Shown here in pieces: positions 53,004-64,000 of a stretch of DNA of 64,000 nt; the stretch's first letter is position 1; each line of letters begins with the position of its first letter. The position numbers and the translations under genes were made by a program. Where the stretch lies: positions 124,001 to 188,000 of the forward strand of contig CAWFYS010000012.1 of assembly GCA_963820075.1 (NCBI GenBank), read 5' to 3'. A model generated the notes under the pieces. It was given only the letters and a program-made list of their open reading frames with translations, searched no databases and had not been told where the DNA came from. The stretch is from Kumtagia sp963820075. GTDB taxonomy: Bacteria; Pseudomonadota; Alphaproteobacteria; Rhizobiales; Rhizobiaceae.

Positions 53004-53356
53004 GCCTTCCTCCTCTACAAGGGCACAAACTCTTTCAACTTCTTCAAGCACCCGCCGGGCTTGAAGCCGGAGGATGCAGCATATTGGCACTAATGCAGAG
53101 GCGCAAATCACATTGCAAGGTCAGTTCGGCCAAAAAAATGGACGCGAATTCCTGGCGGAAGTCCGGCTGACAACGTTCCACGGTGCCGACGGACAACCAC
53201 CAGACCCGCCCCTTGATTCCGGCGGTCCAGAACCCTCCGCCGCAGCGCCAATCGAAATCGAGGGCCGAGGCGCAACACAAAGCTATATGCTCACCCGCAA
53301 AACGCCAGGCTCCCAAAGTCTGGAGCAAGCCGTGACGCGCCGGCGGAGATGAAACG
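53004..53356. other. Gap between the small gene and the ATP synthase terminator
   Basis: Open frames of about 90-118 codons exist on both strands but neither has a ribosome site, family features or convincing composition. Nothing definite is seen. Confidence 0.3.
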
Positions 53357-53380
53357 AAAAAGCGGGACACTCGTCCCGCC
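53357..53380 (-). terminator. Terminator of the ATP synthase operon
   Basis: On the minus strand GCGGGAC-GAGT-GTCCCGC is followed by TTTTTCG, 35 bases after the atpC stop. Confidence 0.8.
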
Positions 53381-53413
53381 TGAACACATATCGCCAGCAA
53401 TAGTCCAACAGAA

Positions 53414-53821
53414 CTAAGCCGGCAAAATTGCGCCTTCCAAGGTCGTTAGCTGGTGAAGGAACTCCTCCGCCTTCGAGCGGGCGGCTTGATCCTTCGCGTC
53501 GTTAATGTCCTCGCGCGCCTCCTGGATACGGCGGGCGATGTCGCCTCTGTCGATATCCTTCACCGCCACAGCCGATTCGGCCAGCAAGGTGCAGCCCGAC
53601 GGCACGATGTCGGCGAATCCGCCGAACACGACATAGCGCTCCTTCTGGCCGGAAGCGGTCGTCACGGTGACGACGCCCGGCTTGATCGTGCTCATTACCG
53701 GTGCATGGTTTGCCATGACCGTCATCTCGCCATCCGCGCCCGGGATGACGACGGATTCGACCTTTGCCGAAACGACAAGACGCTCCGGAGAGACGAGTTC
53801 GAACTGGAAAGAATCAGCCAT
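53414..53821 (-). CDS. atpC: F1 ATP synthase epsilon subunit
   Basis: A 135-residue subunit of the F1 central stalk. The beta-barrel domain is clear (FQFELVSPERLVVSAKVESV; GADGEMTVMANHAPVMSTIK) and a helical hairpin follows. The gap to atpD is unusually long for this operon (211 bases). Confidence 0.96.
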   Translation of the reverse strand: MADSFQFELVSPERLVVSAKVESVVIPGADGEMTVMANHAPVMSTIKPGVVTVTTASGQKERYVVFGGFADIVPSGCTLLAESAVAVKDIDRGDIARRIQEAREDINDAKDQAARSKAEEFLHQLTTLEGAILPA

Positions 53822-54032
53822 TGGATCTGGACGAACAATGAGCGGACAAGCCGGTCTGAAAATCGACCTTCAGTCAGTCACGCCTACTATCCGCCACTCT
53901 CCCCTTCACCATTCAATCTTGACCATTCACTCTTTGGTGCGTCGCCGCGCGTCCATTCGGGCGCACCAAGGACGCTCTGCATTCTACGCGTCGCAATTTC
54001 CAGAAATCCATCTCGATCTCCGGCCCGGCGCG

Positions 54033-55553
<1,521 letters not shown>

Positions 55554-55614
55554 TTTCGTTACCCTTTTCGTTCGAATGTGGACCCGCTGCCTGCCGTTCG
55601 GACGGCGGCCGCGC

Positions 55615-56496
55615 TTAGAGCGCCTCGGCGCCCGAGATGATCTCGATGAGTTCCTTGGTGATCTGCGCCTGACGCTGACGGTTGTAGGTGATCGACAGCT
55701 TGTTGATCATGTCGCCGGCATTGCGCGTCGCATTGTCCATCGCGGTCATCTTGGCGCCCATCTCGCCCGCCGCGTTTTCAAGCAGCGCGCGGAAGACTTG
55801 CACCGCGATATTGCGCGGGATCAGGTCGGCGAGGATCTCGCCCGGCTCCGGCTCGTATTCATAGGCCGCACCGCCGAGATCGCCCTTGCCATCGGCGGCG
55901 ATCGAACCGGCGGGGATAAGCTGCCGCGCCGTCGGAACCTGCGAAATCACCGACTTGAACTGCGAATAGAACAGCGTCGCGACATCGAACTTGCCGTCGT
56001 CGAAGAGCTGGATCACTTTCCTGGCGATCGCGTCGGCATTGGCGAAGGCCAGCGTCTTGACGTCGCGCAGGTCGATCCGGTCGATGATCAGATTGTTGTA
56101 TTCGCGGCGCAGTATGTCAAAGCCCTTCTTGCCGACGCAGATGATCTTCACCTGCTTGCCATCAGCAAGAAGCTTGCGGACGTGGTCGCGCGCGAAACGC
56201 GCGATCTGGCTGTTGAAGCCGCCGCACAGACCGCGTTCGGCGGTGCAGACCACGAGCAGATGCACGTCATCCTTGCCCGTACCGGTCATCAGCGCCGGCG
56301 CGTCGCTTCCGGTGCCGACCGCCTGCGTGATGTTGGCGAGCACGGCCGCCATCCGCTGCGAATAGGGCCGGGCGGCCTCGGCGGCCTCCTGGGCGCGGCG
56401 CAGCTTCGCCGCGGCGACCATCTGCATCGCCTTGGTGATCTTCTGCGTCGCCTTAACCGAGGCGATGCGGTTGCGTAGATCCTTTAGCGAAGCCAT
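55615..56496 (-). CDS. atpG: F1 ATP synthase gamma subunit
   Basis: A 293-residue rotor shaft. N-terminal MASLKDLRNRIASVKATQKI and the C-terminal AMDNATRNAGDMINKLSITY motif define the family. It lies 24 bases after atpA. Confidence 0.97.
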   Translation of the reverse strand: MASLKDLRNRIASVKATQKITKAMQMVAAAKLRRAQEAAEAARPYSQRMAAVLANITQAVGTGSDAPALMTGTGKDDVHLLVVCTAERGLCGGFNSQIARFARDHVRKLLADGKQVKIICVGKKGFDILRREYNNLIIDRIDLRDVKTLAFANADAIARKVIQLFDDGKFDVATLFYSQFKSVISQVPTARQLIPAGSIAADGKGDLGGAAYEYEPEPGEILADLIPRNIAVQVFRALLENAAGEMGAKMTAMDNATRNAGDMINKLSITYNRQRQAQITKELIEIISGAEAL

Positions 56497-56520
56497 CCCG
56501 CCGGTCCGTCCCCTTCAGTC

Positions 56521-58049
<1,529 letters not shown>

Positions 58050-58050
<1 letters not shown>

Positions 58051-58610
58051 CAGCCGACCTCTTTCAGTGCGAGCTTGAGCGAGTTGAGTTTTGTTCTGAG
58101 CGACGTATCGATCTGGCGCGAGCCGACCTTCACGATGATGCCGCCCAGCAGCGAGGGATCGACGGTGACAGCCATCGAGACGTCCTTGCCGGCCACGTCC
58201 CCGAGCGCCGCCTTGAGATCGGCCTCCTGGGCCGGCGTCAGGGCGTGCGCGGAAGTGACTTCGGCGGCAATCTCGCCGCGATGCTCGGCGGCGATGCGGC
58301 GGAACGCCTTGACCATCGCCGGAACGGCGAACAGGCGCCGGTTTTTCGCCACCACGCGCAGGAAATTGCCGACCAGGCCGCCGATCCCCGCCTTGTCGAG
58401 GATCGCCGAAATCGCCTTCAACTGATCGTCGGCCGAAAAGACCGGACTCCTGATCAGGCGGGAGAGATCCTCGCTGCCGGAAAGCATGTCCTCGAAGCGG
58501 CCGAGATCGGCCTCGACCTGGGGCAGGGACGCCGCATCGACGGCAAGATCATGCAATGAAGCGGCGTAGCGTTCGGCAACCCCTGAGACTGGCGAGCTGG
58601 ACTTTGCCAC
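58050..58610 (-). CDS. atpH: F1 ATP synthase delta subunit
   Basis: A 186-residue stator subunit linking F1 to Fo (SGVAERYAASLHDLAVDAAS; the late VDPSLLGGIIVKVGSRQIDT motif). First gene of atpHAGDC; the Fo genes are elsewhere, as usual in alphaproteobacteria. The priA gene that often precedes atpH in rhizobia is not present. Confidence 0.96.
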
Positions 58611-58850
58611 GTTCGGTCTTTTCTCTTGGTCTGGAAGGCTGCGGGATTGTCGGCTCGAGTCGCTGGACTCTGGCTAAATCCCTGGCCTTGCTGCAATTTT
58701 GTCGACGGCTGGCCTATGCAGGACGCGTTCCTCCCCGATCGACAGCCGTTCGCCGTCTAGCATAGGCTTCCAATGACCGCAACACGTTGCCTGACAGGCT
58801 TTTGAACAGATTGTCGCAGGGCGGCGCGGGCGCGGCGGGACGCGCGCTTT

Positions 58851-59246
58851 TCATGGCACGAGACCGAAGGCGAATACCAGCGCAAGCAGGGCCAGCACCA
58901 GTTCGAGCACGAGCGAAACCCAGTTGTACAAGGTATTGCCGCGGTCCGAGAGCATCGAGACGATGCGGCCGAATGCCGTGAACAGCCAGGACAGGCCAAG
59001 CGTCATGTAGATGAAAGGCTGAGCCAAAAGCAGCGCGCAGAGGCCGACGCCGAGATAGAAGCCGCCCATGGTGGCGCGGGACTCGGCGACCGCCTCCGGA
59101 TGAGCCTCGGTGGTCTGCAGGCGCAGGATGCGCAGCGTTATGCGCGGCGCGAAGAACATCAGCAGGCCGAACACCACGGTGACCGCGGCACTTCCCCAGG
59201 CCAGCCATTCGCCATTGGTCATCGGCCACGGAAACGCAAGTTCCAT
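58851..59246 (-). CDS. DUF4345-like membrane protein
   Basis: A 131-residue inner-membrane protein with four hydrophobic segments (about residues 15-35, 55-75, 78-98, 108-130). RATMGGFYLGVGLCALLLAQ followed by FTAFGRIVSMLSDRG matches the pattern of DUF4345 proteins. The function is unknown. It is transcribed toward atpH but 240 bases away. Confidence 0.75.
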   Translation of the reverse strand: MELAFPWPMTNGEWLAWGSAAVTVVFGLLMFFAPRITLRILRLQTTEAHPEAVAESRATMGGFYLGVGLCALLLAQPFIYMTLGLSWLFTAFGRIVSMLSDRGNTLYNWVSLVLELVLALLALVFAFGLVP

Positions 59247-59486
59247 TCCCTGCCCCTCGTCGAGCGCGGTTGATTCCGCGCGGCATAGTAGAGCAACCTT
59301 GGAAGAAGTGGATCCCGTTTCCGTCCGGAATTACGGACCTGGGCAGACTTGCGTGGCTTTGCCCACGCTTCGCCTGCTTAGCCTCTTGTTTTGTCGCAGG
59401 TTTCTGTCGGAAAACCGTGCGACACTTTTTCCGGAACCTGCTAGCTCATCCCGGTTCTAGCCAAGGGGCGCACGGTCCCGTCCGTC
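59247..59486. other. Gap with a degenerate dispersed-repeat copy
   Basis: No gene is seen. Bases 59408-59436 (CGGAAAACCGTGCGACACTT, then TTTCCGGAA) resemble the second hairpin of repeat copy B. The perfect palindrome at 59487-59520 lies next to it. Confidence 0.35.
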
Positions 59487-59520
59487 CGCTCCCGGGCGGA
59501 TGGCCATCCGCCCGGGAGCG
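59487..59520. repeat. Perfect 34-base palindrome with no loop
   Basis: CGCTCCCGGGCGGATGG is followed immediately by its exact reverse complement CCATCCGCCCGGGAGCG. No T-run follows on either side within a few bases. It may be a protein-binding site, a hairpin end or a repeat; its role is unknown. Confidence 0.85.
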
Positions 59521-59644
59521 CAGCAATCTTCGCACAAATGCTGCAATTCAAACATGCAAGGAGCCGCGCCGACCTGAAAGGGCACGCTCCATCAGGCCGG
59601 ACGAGCACTTTATAACCCTGGAATAACGCCCGTCGCGGCGTGGC

Positions 59645-60589
59645 CTACGGCAGCCGTCCCAGCCGCTCCGTCAGCAGCGAGAAAAAGCCGTCGTCATCCA
59701 TTTCGCGCATATAGGTCACATTCTTGTCGCGCCTGGTGACGCCCCACCAGTCGGCGACCGTCATGCCCATGGTCAGTTCCGACGATGTTTCGACCGACAC
59801 GTTGATGCGCCGTCCCTGGAACAGGTCGGGCTTGAGCAGATAGGCAATCACGCAGGGGTCGTGAAGCGGCGCGCCGTCGGTCCCGTATTTTTCCTCGTCG
59901 AAGCGCTCGAAGAATTCGAGCAGTTCGGCCACGGCGATGCCGACCCGCGTGCCAAGCGCCCGGATCGCGGCCGTGCGCTTGCGCGTCGTCAGCGCCTTGT
60001 GCGTGACGTCGAGCGGCATCATGACGATCGGCGCGCCGCAATGGAACACGATATCGGCCGCCTGCGGATCGACAAATATGTTGAACTCGGCCGTCGGGGT
60101 GACATTGCCGCCTTCGAAGAAGCCGCCGCCCATCAGCACGATCTCACCGATACGCGGCGCAATGCGCGGCTCGCGCGACAGCGCCAGCGCGATGTTGGTG
60201 AGCGGGCCGAGCGCGCACAGGGTCACTGTCGCCGGCTGCTCGCGCATGACCGTCTCGATGATGAAATCGACCGCGTGCTGGGATTGCAGCTTCATGGCCG
60301 GTTCGGGCAGGTCGGGCCCGTTGAGACCCGTACGGCCGTGCACATGCTCGGCCGTAACGAGATGCCGTATCAGGGGATGCACTGCTCCCGCGAAAACCCT
60401 GGTCTGCGTGCTTCCGGCGAGTTCGCATATCTTGAGGGCGTTCTTTACGGTCAGGTGCAGCGGCACATTGCCGGCAACCACGGTCAGGCCGAGCACATCG
60501 ACTTCGGGGCTCGCAAGCGCCAGAAGAATGGCCACCGCGTCGTCCTGACCGGGGTCCGTGTCGATAATGATTTTGCGCTTGTCGGGCAT
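59645..60589 (-). CDS. Nucleoside hydrolase
   Basis: A 314-residue inosine-uridine-preferring nucleoside N-ribohydrolase (RihA/IunH-type). The N-terminal calcium-binding motif is IIIDTDPGQDDAVAILLAL; EIVLMGGGFFEGGNVTPTAE and FNIFVDPQAADIVFHCGAPI complete the active site, and HDPCVIAYLL carries the late Asp. The ATG at 60589 has AAGGA 6 bases upstream; one at 60595 is also possible. No transporter genes are adjacent. Confidence 0.93.
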   Translation of the reverse strand: MPDKRKIIIDTDPGQDDAVAILLALASPEVDVLGLTVVAGNVPLHLTVKNALKICELAGSTQTRVFAGAVHPLIRHLVTAEHVHGRTGLNGPDLPEPAMKLQSQHAVDFIIETVMREQPATVTLCALGPLTNIALALSREPRIAPRIGEIVLMGGGFFEGGNVTPTAEFNIFVDPQAADIVFHCGAPIVMMPLDVTHKALTTRKRTAAIRALGTRVGIAVAELLEFFERFDEEKYGTDGAPLHDPCVIAYLLKPDLFQGRRINVSVETSSELTMGMTVADWWGVTRRDKNVTYMREMDDDGFFSLLTERLGRLP

Positions 60590-60684
60590 TTCCATTCCTT
60601 GTTGTGAGGTCTTTTTGGAGAGGCTTGAAGTCTCGCGCGAGGCGAACCATATCCAGAAGGCCGGGACAAATGCCATCTGGATTT

Positions 60685-60720
60685 TTCCCGATTATGTCGC
60701 TCGATGGAGGACAATGTAAC
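60685..60720 (+). promoter_or_regulatory. Possible ROSE-type RNA thermometer at the hsp20 ribosome site
   Basis: TCGCT at 60697-60701 lies just before the GGAGGA ribosome site at 60706-60711. A U-U/C-G-C-U segment facing the Shine-Dalgarno sequence is the mark of ROSE elements that control rhizobial small heat-shock genes. A second small hairpin (ATCCAG/CTGGAT) lies upstream. No folding could be run, so this is tentative. Confidence 0.35.
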
Positions 60721-61149
60721 ATGAGCCGGATGCCGCCATTTTCGAGCCCGCTGCTTCTGGGGTTCGACGCCATGGAAAAGACGATCGAGCGGCTTGCCAA
60801 ATCCGGTGGTGACAGCTACCCCCCGTACAATATCGAGCGGGTCCACGCCTCTGATGGAGATTCGGAGCGGCTGCGCATAACGCTGGCCGTCGCGGGCTTC
60901 CGTGACGAGGATCTCGAGGTGATGACCGAGGAAAACCAGCTGATCATGCGCGGCAAGCAGCGCGACGATGCGGAGCGCGAGTACATCCACCGCGGAATAG
61001 CGGCCCGTCAATTCCAGCGGACCTTCGTTCTTGCGGACGGCATGCGGGTCGTGTCCGCCGAGTTGAAGAACGGGCTCCTCGCCGTCGAACTCGACCGTCC
61101 ACAGCCGGAGCGGCTGGTACGGAAAATCAACATTTCGGTGCAAGACTGA
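60721..61149 (+). CDS. Hsp20 family small heat-shock protein
   Basis: A 142-residue IbpA-like chaperone. The alpha-crystallin domain covers about residues 35-130 (YNIERVHASDGDSERLRITL; AGFRDEDLEVMTEENQLIMR; FVLADGMRVVSAELKNGLLA) and the C-terminal I-x-I motif is INI. The ATG at 60721 (MSRMPPFSSPLLLGFDAMEK) fits the family. It is followed 73 bases later by the DUF1150 gene, a usual partner. Confidence 0.95.
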   Translation: MSRMPPFSSPLLLGFDAMEKTIERLAKSGGDSYPPYNIERVHASDGDSERLRITLAVAGFRDEDLEVMTEENQLIMRGKQRDDAEREYIHRGIAARQFQRTFVLADGMRVVSAELKNGLLAVELDRPQPERLVRKINISVQD

Positions 61150-61222
61150 TCCCTCGATCCGCCGGAACCGAAAGCTCTCAAGCGGGTTGGTCCAGAAGAC
61201 GGCCCGCGCACAGGAGGCTTAA

Positions 61223-61481
61223 ATGACGAATACGGACACAAGGCCGGTTGTAACCCAGACCGATCTCGCTCACCTCGGCGAAGGCACCGTGGCCTATCTG
61301 CGCGAAATGGGCTCGGAGGAGCTCAAGGGCAAATTTCCGGGGCTTCCGGACATGCAGCCGGGGCTGAGGCTGTGGGCGCTGTTTGCCGCCGACGGCCGGC
61401 CGATCCTGCTTTCCGATGCGCGCGACCGCGCGATTGGCCGGCGCCATGGAAAACGATCTGGTTGCCGTCGCGCTGCATTAG
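61223..61481 (+). CDS. DUF1150 family protein, frameshifted
   Basis: It starts MTNTDTRPVVTQTDLAHLGE and continues YLREMGSEELKGKFPGLPDM and LRLWALFAADGRPILLSDAR, the DUF1150 core. Near 61430-61438 one extra base shifts the frame; skipping it gives AGAMENDLVAVALH and the normal stop at 61481. Uncorrected, the frame would run on to 61591 with unrelated residues. DUF1150 genes commonly follow small heat-shock genes in rhizobia; function unknown. Confidence 0.85.
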
Positions 61482-61576
61482 CAGCAGTACCTGCGAACGA
61501 CATTCCCTGCCGACTTTTCGAATCGAGCGGCGTCATCGCGAGCAGACCGTCGCACAGCGCAAGCGTCGGTACCGTC

Positions 61577-62042
61577 TCAAGCGGCGTGTGACGCCGGCGC
61601 CGACGCCAGCAATGCGTGAATGGCGGAGGCGTCGCGCGTGCCGCGGACCTTGGCCACGGTTTCGCTGTCGCGCAAAACGCGGGCAATGCGCGACAGGGCC
61701 TTGAGATGATCCGCCCCGGCGCTTTCCGGCGCCAGCAGCAGGAAAACGAGATCCACCGGCTGGTCGTCCAGGGCCTCGAAATCGACCGGCTGCTCCAGGC
61801 GGGCAAAGACGCCGGTTATCTGCTTCACACCGGGCAGCTTGCCATGAGGGATGGCGATGCCATTGCCTACGCCGGTCGAGCCAAGCCGCTCGCGTTGAAG
61901 GACGGTGTCGAAAATCTCACGCTCCGGAATGCCGGTGATCGCGGACGGCCTTCTCGGCCAGCATCTGCAGAAGCTGCTTCTTGGAGTTCGCCTTCAACGC
62001 CGGCAAGATCGCCGGCGCCTGAACGAGATCGCTTAGATCCAT
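61577..62042 (-). CDS. ptsN: Nitrogen-regulatory PTS EIIA (PtsN), frameshifted
   Basis: EIIA-Ntr of the nitrogen PTS. The start is MDLSDLVQAPAILPALKANS at 62042 and continues KKQLLQMLAEKAV; near 61935-61945 one extra C breaks the frame and skipping it gives AITGIPEREIFDTVLQRERL. The phospho-accepting His lies in GNGIAIPHGKLPGV. The total length is 3n+1, as expected for one inserted base. It is the last gene of rpoN-hpf-ptsN. Confidence 0.92.
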
Positions 62043-62102
62043 GCCAAAATCCTCTTCTGACCGAACGCGGTCGCGGAAAGCGCGAAGGCCGGTGTTCTCG
62101 CC

Positions 62103-62685
62103 TCAGCCCTGCGCAGCTTTCGTGATCGACGGATCGATCCAACCGATGTGGCCATCCGGCCGGCGGTAGACGATGTTGACGTGGTCGTTTCCGGCATTGC
62201 GGAAAACGAAGACGGGACTTTCCTTGGTATCGAGCTCAACGACTGCCGAGGCAACCGTCATGGTCTTCAGCGCCATGGTCGAATTCGGCGACGATCGCCG
62301 GCGCATAGTCCTCCGGCACCTCGTCCTCATCGTCTTCCGCAATCGCCGCCATCACCGTATAGGCGATGTCGGTGGTGGCGCTGCCATTGAAGCTGCGCGA
62401 CTTGAGCCGGCGTTTGTAGCGGCGAAGACGCTTTTCCAGCCTTTCGGCGGCGCCTTCGAAGGCGACAATCGGATCCTGGGCGTCGCTGGTGGCCTGGAGA
62501 GCCGCGCCGCTGTCCAGATGGATCATGCAGTCGGCCGTGAAGCGCGAGCCGGATTTGGCGACTGTGACATGTCCGGCAAATCCTCCGTCGAAATATTTGT
62601 CGATCGTCTCGCCGATACGCGCCTCAATGCGAGAGCGGAACGCATCGCCGATGTCCATGTGCTTTCCTGATATGCGCAGGCTCAT
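62103..62685 (-). CDS. hpf: Long-form ribosome hibernation promoting factor, frameshifted
   Basis: Dimerises 70S ribosomes into inactive 100S particles. The N-terminal S30AE domain is intact (MSLRISGKHMDIGDAFRSRI; DCMIHLDSGAALQATSDAQD). Near 62280-62285 one extra base in GAATTCG breaks the frame; skipping it gives ESTMALKTMTVASAVVELDT and the complete C-terminal dimerisation domain (SPVFVFRNAGNDHVNIVYRR; GHIGWIDPS). The total length is again 3n+1. Confidence 0.93.
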
Positions 62686-62905
62686 GAGAACCTCGACCTT
62701 CCCTTCAGACTTCCTAACGGAGTGAGTTTATACCCGTTGCGGGAGCACACAAGCACAACAGTGTCTCAACGACGGCGGCCCGTTCCAACTTTGACCTGGT
62801 CAATCGCCGTCTCCCGACCGGACGTTCGTCTGGTTCGTCGCCCAGCCCATGGGCGCGGGCTTCTAGTGAGTTCAGGCAGGCTTGTCAATCAACGGCCGGC
62901 GACCT

Positions 62906-64000
62906 TCAGGCAAACCGGCGGGCAGCCGGGCGCTGGCATCCGCCGCGGTTCATGGCGCGCTTCTCGCGCCGACGCTGCACGGAGGAGGGAATGTTCATTC
63001 CTTCCCGATATTTGGCCACCGTGCGCCGCGCTATTTCGATGCCTTCCTCCTTCAGACTGTCGACGATGGCGTCGTCGGAAAGCACGTCTTCGGACTTTTC
63101 CTCGTCGATCATCTGACGGATTCGGTCGCGCACCGCCTCCGAGGAGTGGGAATCGCCGCCGCTCGCGGCCGCGATCGAGGCGGTGAAGAAATAGCGCAGC
63201 TCGAAGACGCCGCGCGGGGTCAGCATGTATTTGTTGCTGGTCACCCGGCTGACCGTCGATTCGTGCATGCCGATCGCGTCGGCGACATTGCGCAGGTTGA
63301 GGGGCCGCAGATGGCGGACGCCGTGAAGCAGGAACGCATCCTGCTGGCGCACGATCTCGGTGGCGACTTTCAGGATCGTCCTGGCACGCTGATCGAGGCT
63401 GCGGGTCAGCCAGTTGGCGCTCTGCAGGCACTCGGAAAGGAATTCCCGCTCTCCCTGGTTCTTTACGTGCCGCGATACCTCGGCGAAGTAAGTCTGGTCG
63501 ACGAGAACGCGGGGCAGCGTGTCGGGATTGAGTTCGACCGTCCAGCTTCCGTCGCCGGCGGCCCTCACCTCGACATCGGCGACGATGGTGTCCGTGGCGC
63601 CGTTGGAAAAGGCCAGCCCCGGGCGCGGCGACAAGGCGCGGATTTCCGCCAGCATGTCGAGCAGGTCTTCCTCGTCGACCCCGCAAAGTCGTTTCAAGCA
63701 CTTGAAATCACGGCGCGCCAGCAGGTCGAGATGGGCGACGAGCACGCGCATGGCCGGATCCAGCCGGTCAAGGCGTTCGAGCTGCAAGGCAAGGCATTCC
63801 GCCAGGTCGCGCGCGAACAGTCCAGCCGGATCGAAGGACCGGCATTTTACCATGACCCGCTCGATCTCGGCCGTGCCGATCCCGAGGCGCTCGGCGATTT
63901 CGGCCATGTCGCCGCGAAAATAGCCCGCATCGTCGAGACCGTCGGTCAGTTCGCGGGCGATCAGCCTGGATGCCGGGTCATAAAAAGCAAAGGCGATCTG
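62906..64000 (-). CDS. rpoN: RNA polymerase sigma-54 factor RpoN, N-terminus outside the window
   Basis: The last 364 residues of sigma-54, which directs nitrogen-regulated and other enhancer-dependent promoters. The core-binding region is present (FAFYDPASRLIARELTDGLD; RSFDPAGLFARDLAECLALQ), then the helix-turn-helix (LRNVADAIGMHESTVSRVTS) and the RpoN box ARRTVAKYRE near the end. The frame runs to the window edge. hpf and ptsN follow in the conserved order. Confidence 0.97.
   Translation of the reverse strand, partial: QIAFAFYDPASRLIARELTDGLDDAGYFRGDMAEIAERLGIGTAEIERVMVKCRSFDPAGLFARDLAECLALQLERLDRLDPAMRVLVAHLDLLARRDFKCLKRLCGVDEEDLLDMLAEIRALSPRPGLAFSNGATDTIVADVEVRAAGDGSWTVELNPDTLPRVLVDQTYFAEVSRHVKNQGEREFLSECLQSANWLTRSLDQRARTILKVATEIVRQQDAFLLHGVRHLRPLNLRNVADAIGMHESTVSRVTSNKYMLTPRGVFELRYFFTASIAAASGGDSHSSEAVRDRIRQMIDEEKSEDVLSDDAIVDSLKEEGIEIARRTVAKYREGMNIPSSVQRRREKRAMNRGGCQRPAARRFA

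Noticed and set aside
53044..53400. Two opposing open frames of about 90-118 codons beside the atp terminator
   Set aside because: No ribosome site or domain on either strand, and one runs through the terminator.

Overview
The window is a high-G+C chromosomal segment of an alphaproteobacterium, most likely Hyphomicrobiales (Rhizobiales), Mesorhizobium/Phyllobacteriaceae type. The reasons are the gene orders obgE-proB-proA-nadD-rsfS-rlmH-envC-ctpA-rppH, rpoN-hpf-ptsN and rpmH-rnpA-yidC; a split atpHAGDC operon whose AtpD carries an Ala/Lys-rich N-terminal extension; a tRNA-His with A73 and no G-1; a phasin; a CtrA-type box; and rhizobial intergenic palindromes. No phage, IS element, CRISPR array or rRNA operon was seen.

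Layout. 1-2.3 kb: N-terminal part of a PAS sensor kinase (PdhS-like) with a CtrA-type box, then a phasin with a PhaR-like palindrome, then tRNA-His. 2.6-6.3 kb: a CPA2 antiporter with a cyclic-nucleotide-binding tail, ubiG and DUF2934. 6.6-10.8 kb: an accessory islet with a frameshifted capsule-synthesis-like protein and a low-G+C methyltransferase-like gene. 11-18.6 kb: a sensor kinase, rpmH-rnpA-yidC, a Gmad2-LysM protein and a cyclopropane-fatty-acid-synthase-like gene. 18.7-24.3 kb: acs, usg, a DUF2235 hydrolase, an ACT-domain protein and asd. 24.9-37.5 kb: the rplU-rpmA-GNAT-obgE-proB-proA-nadD-MFS-rsfS-rlmH run, a small ion channel, then envC-ctpA-rppH (ribosome assembly, proline and NAD synthesis, envelope maintenance). 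38-46.6 kb: alr-dadA (alanine catabolism), small accessory genes with a partial duplication, LysR-mmsA, and a decayed thermonuclease-like gene. 46.6-52.2 kb: the branched-chain 2-oxoacid dehydrogenase complex (bkdA1-bkdA2-bkdB-lpdA), carrying two large inverted-repeat elements; with mmsA it supports valine catabolism. 53.4-58.6 kb: the F1 ATP synthase operon. 58.8-64 kb: DUF4345, a nucleoside hydrolase, Hsp20, DUF1150, and ptsN, hpf and rpoN (the last is cut by the window end).

The most striking global feature is that seven otherwise well-preserved genes (antiporter, capsule-type gene, proA, rppH, DUF1150, ptsN, hpf) are each broken by what reads as one extra base, often in a C/G-rich run. 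This looks more like a systematic consensus error in the sequence than like biology, and must be settled before any of these genes is called a pseudogene. The best candidates for new biology are the 6.6-10.8 kb glycan islet, the antiporter with a nucleotide-binding tail, the ion channel with an altered selectivity filter, a tiny gene with a near-perfect Shine-Dalgarno sequence near 17.1 kb, and a 34-bp perfect palindrome at 59.5 kb.
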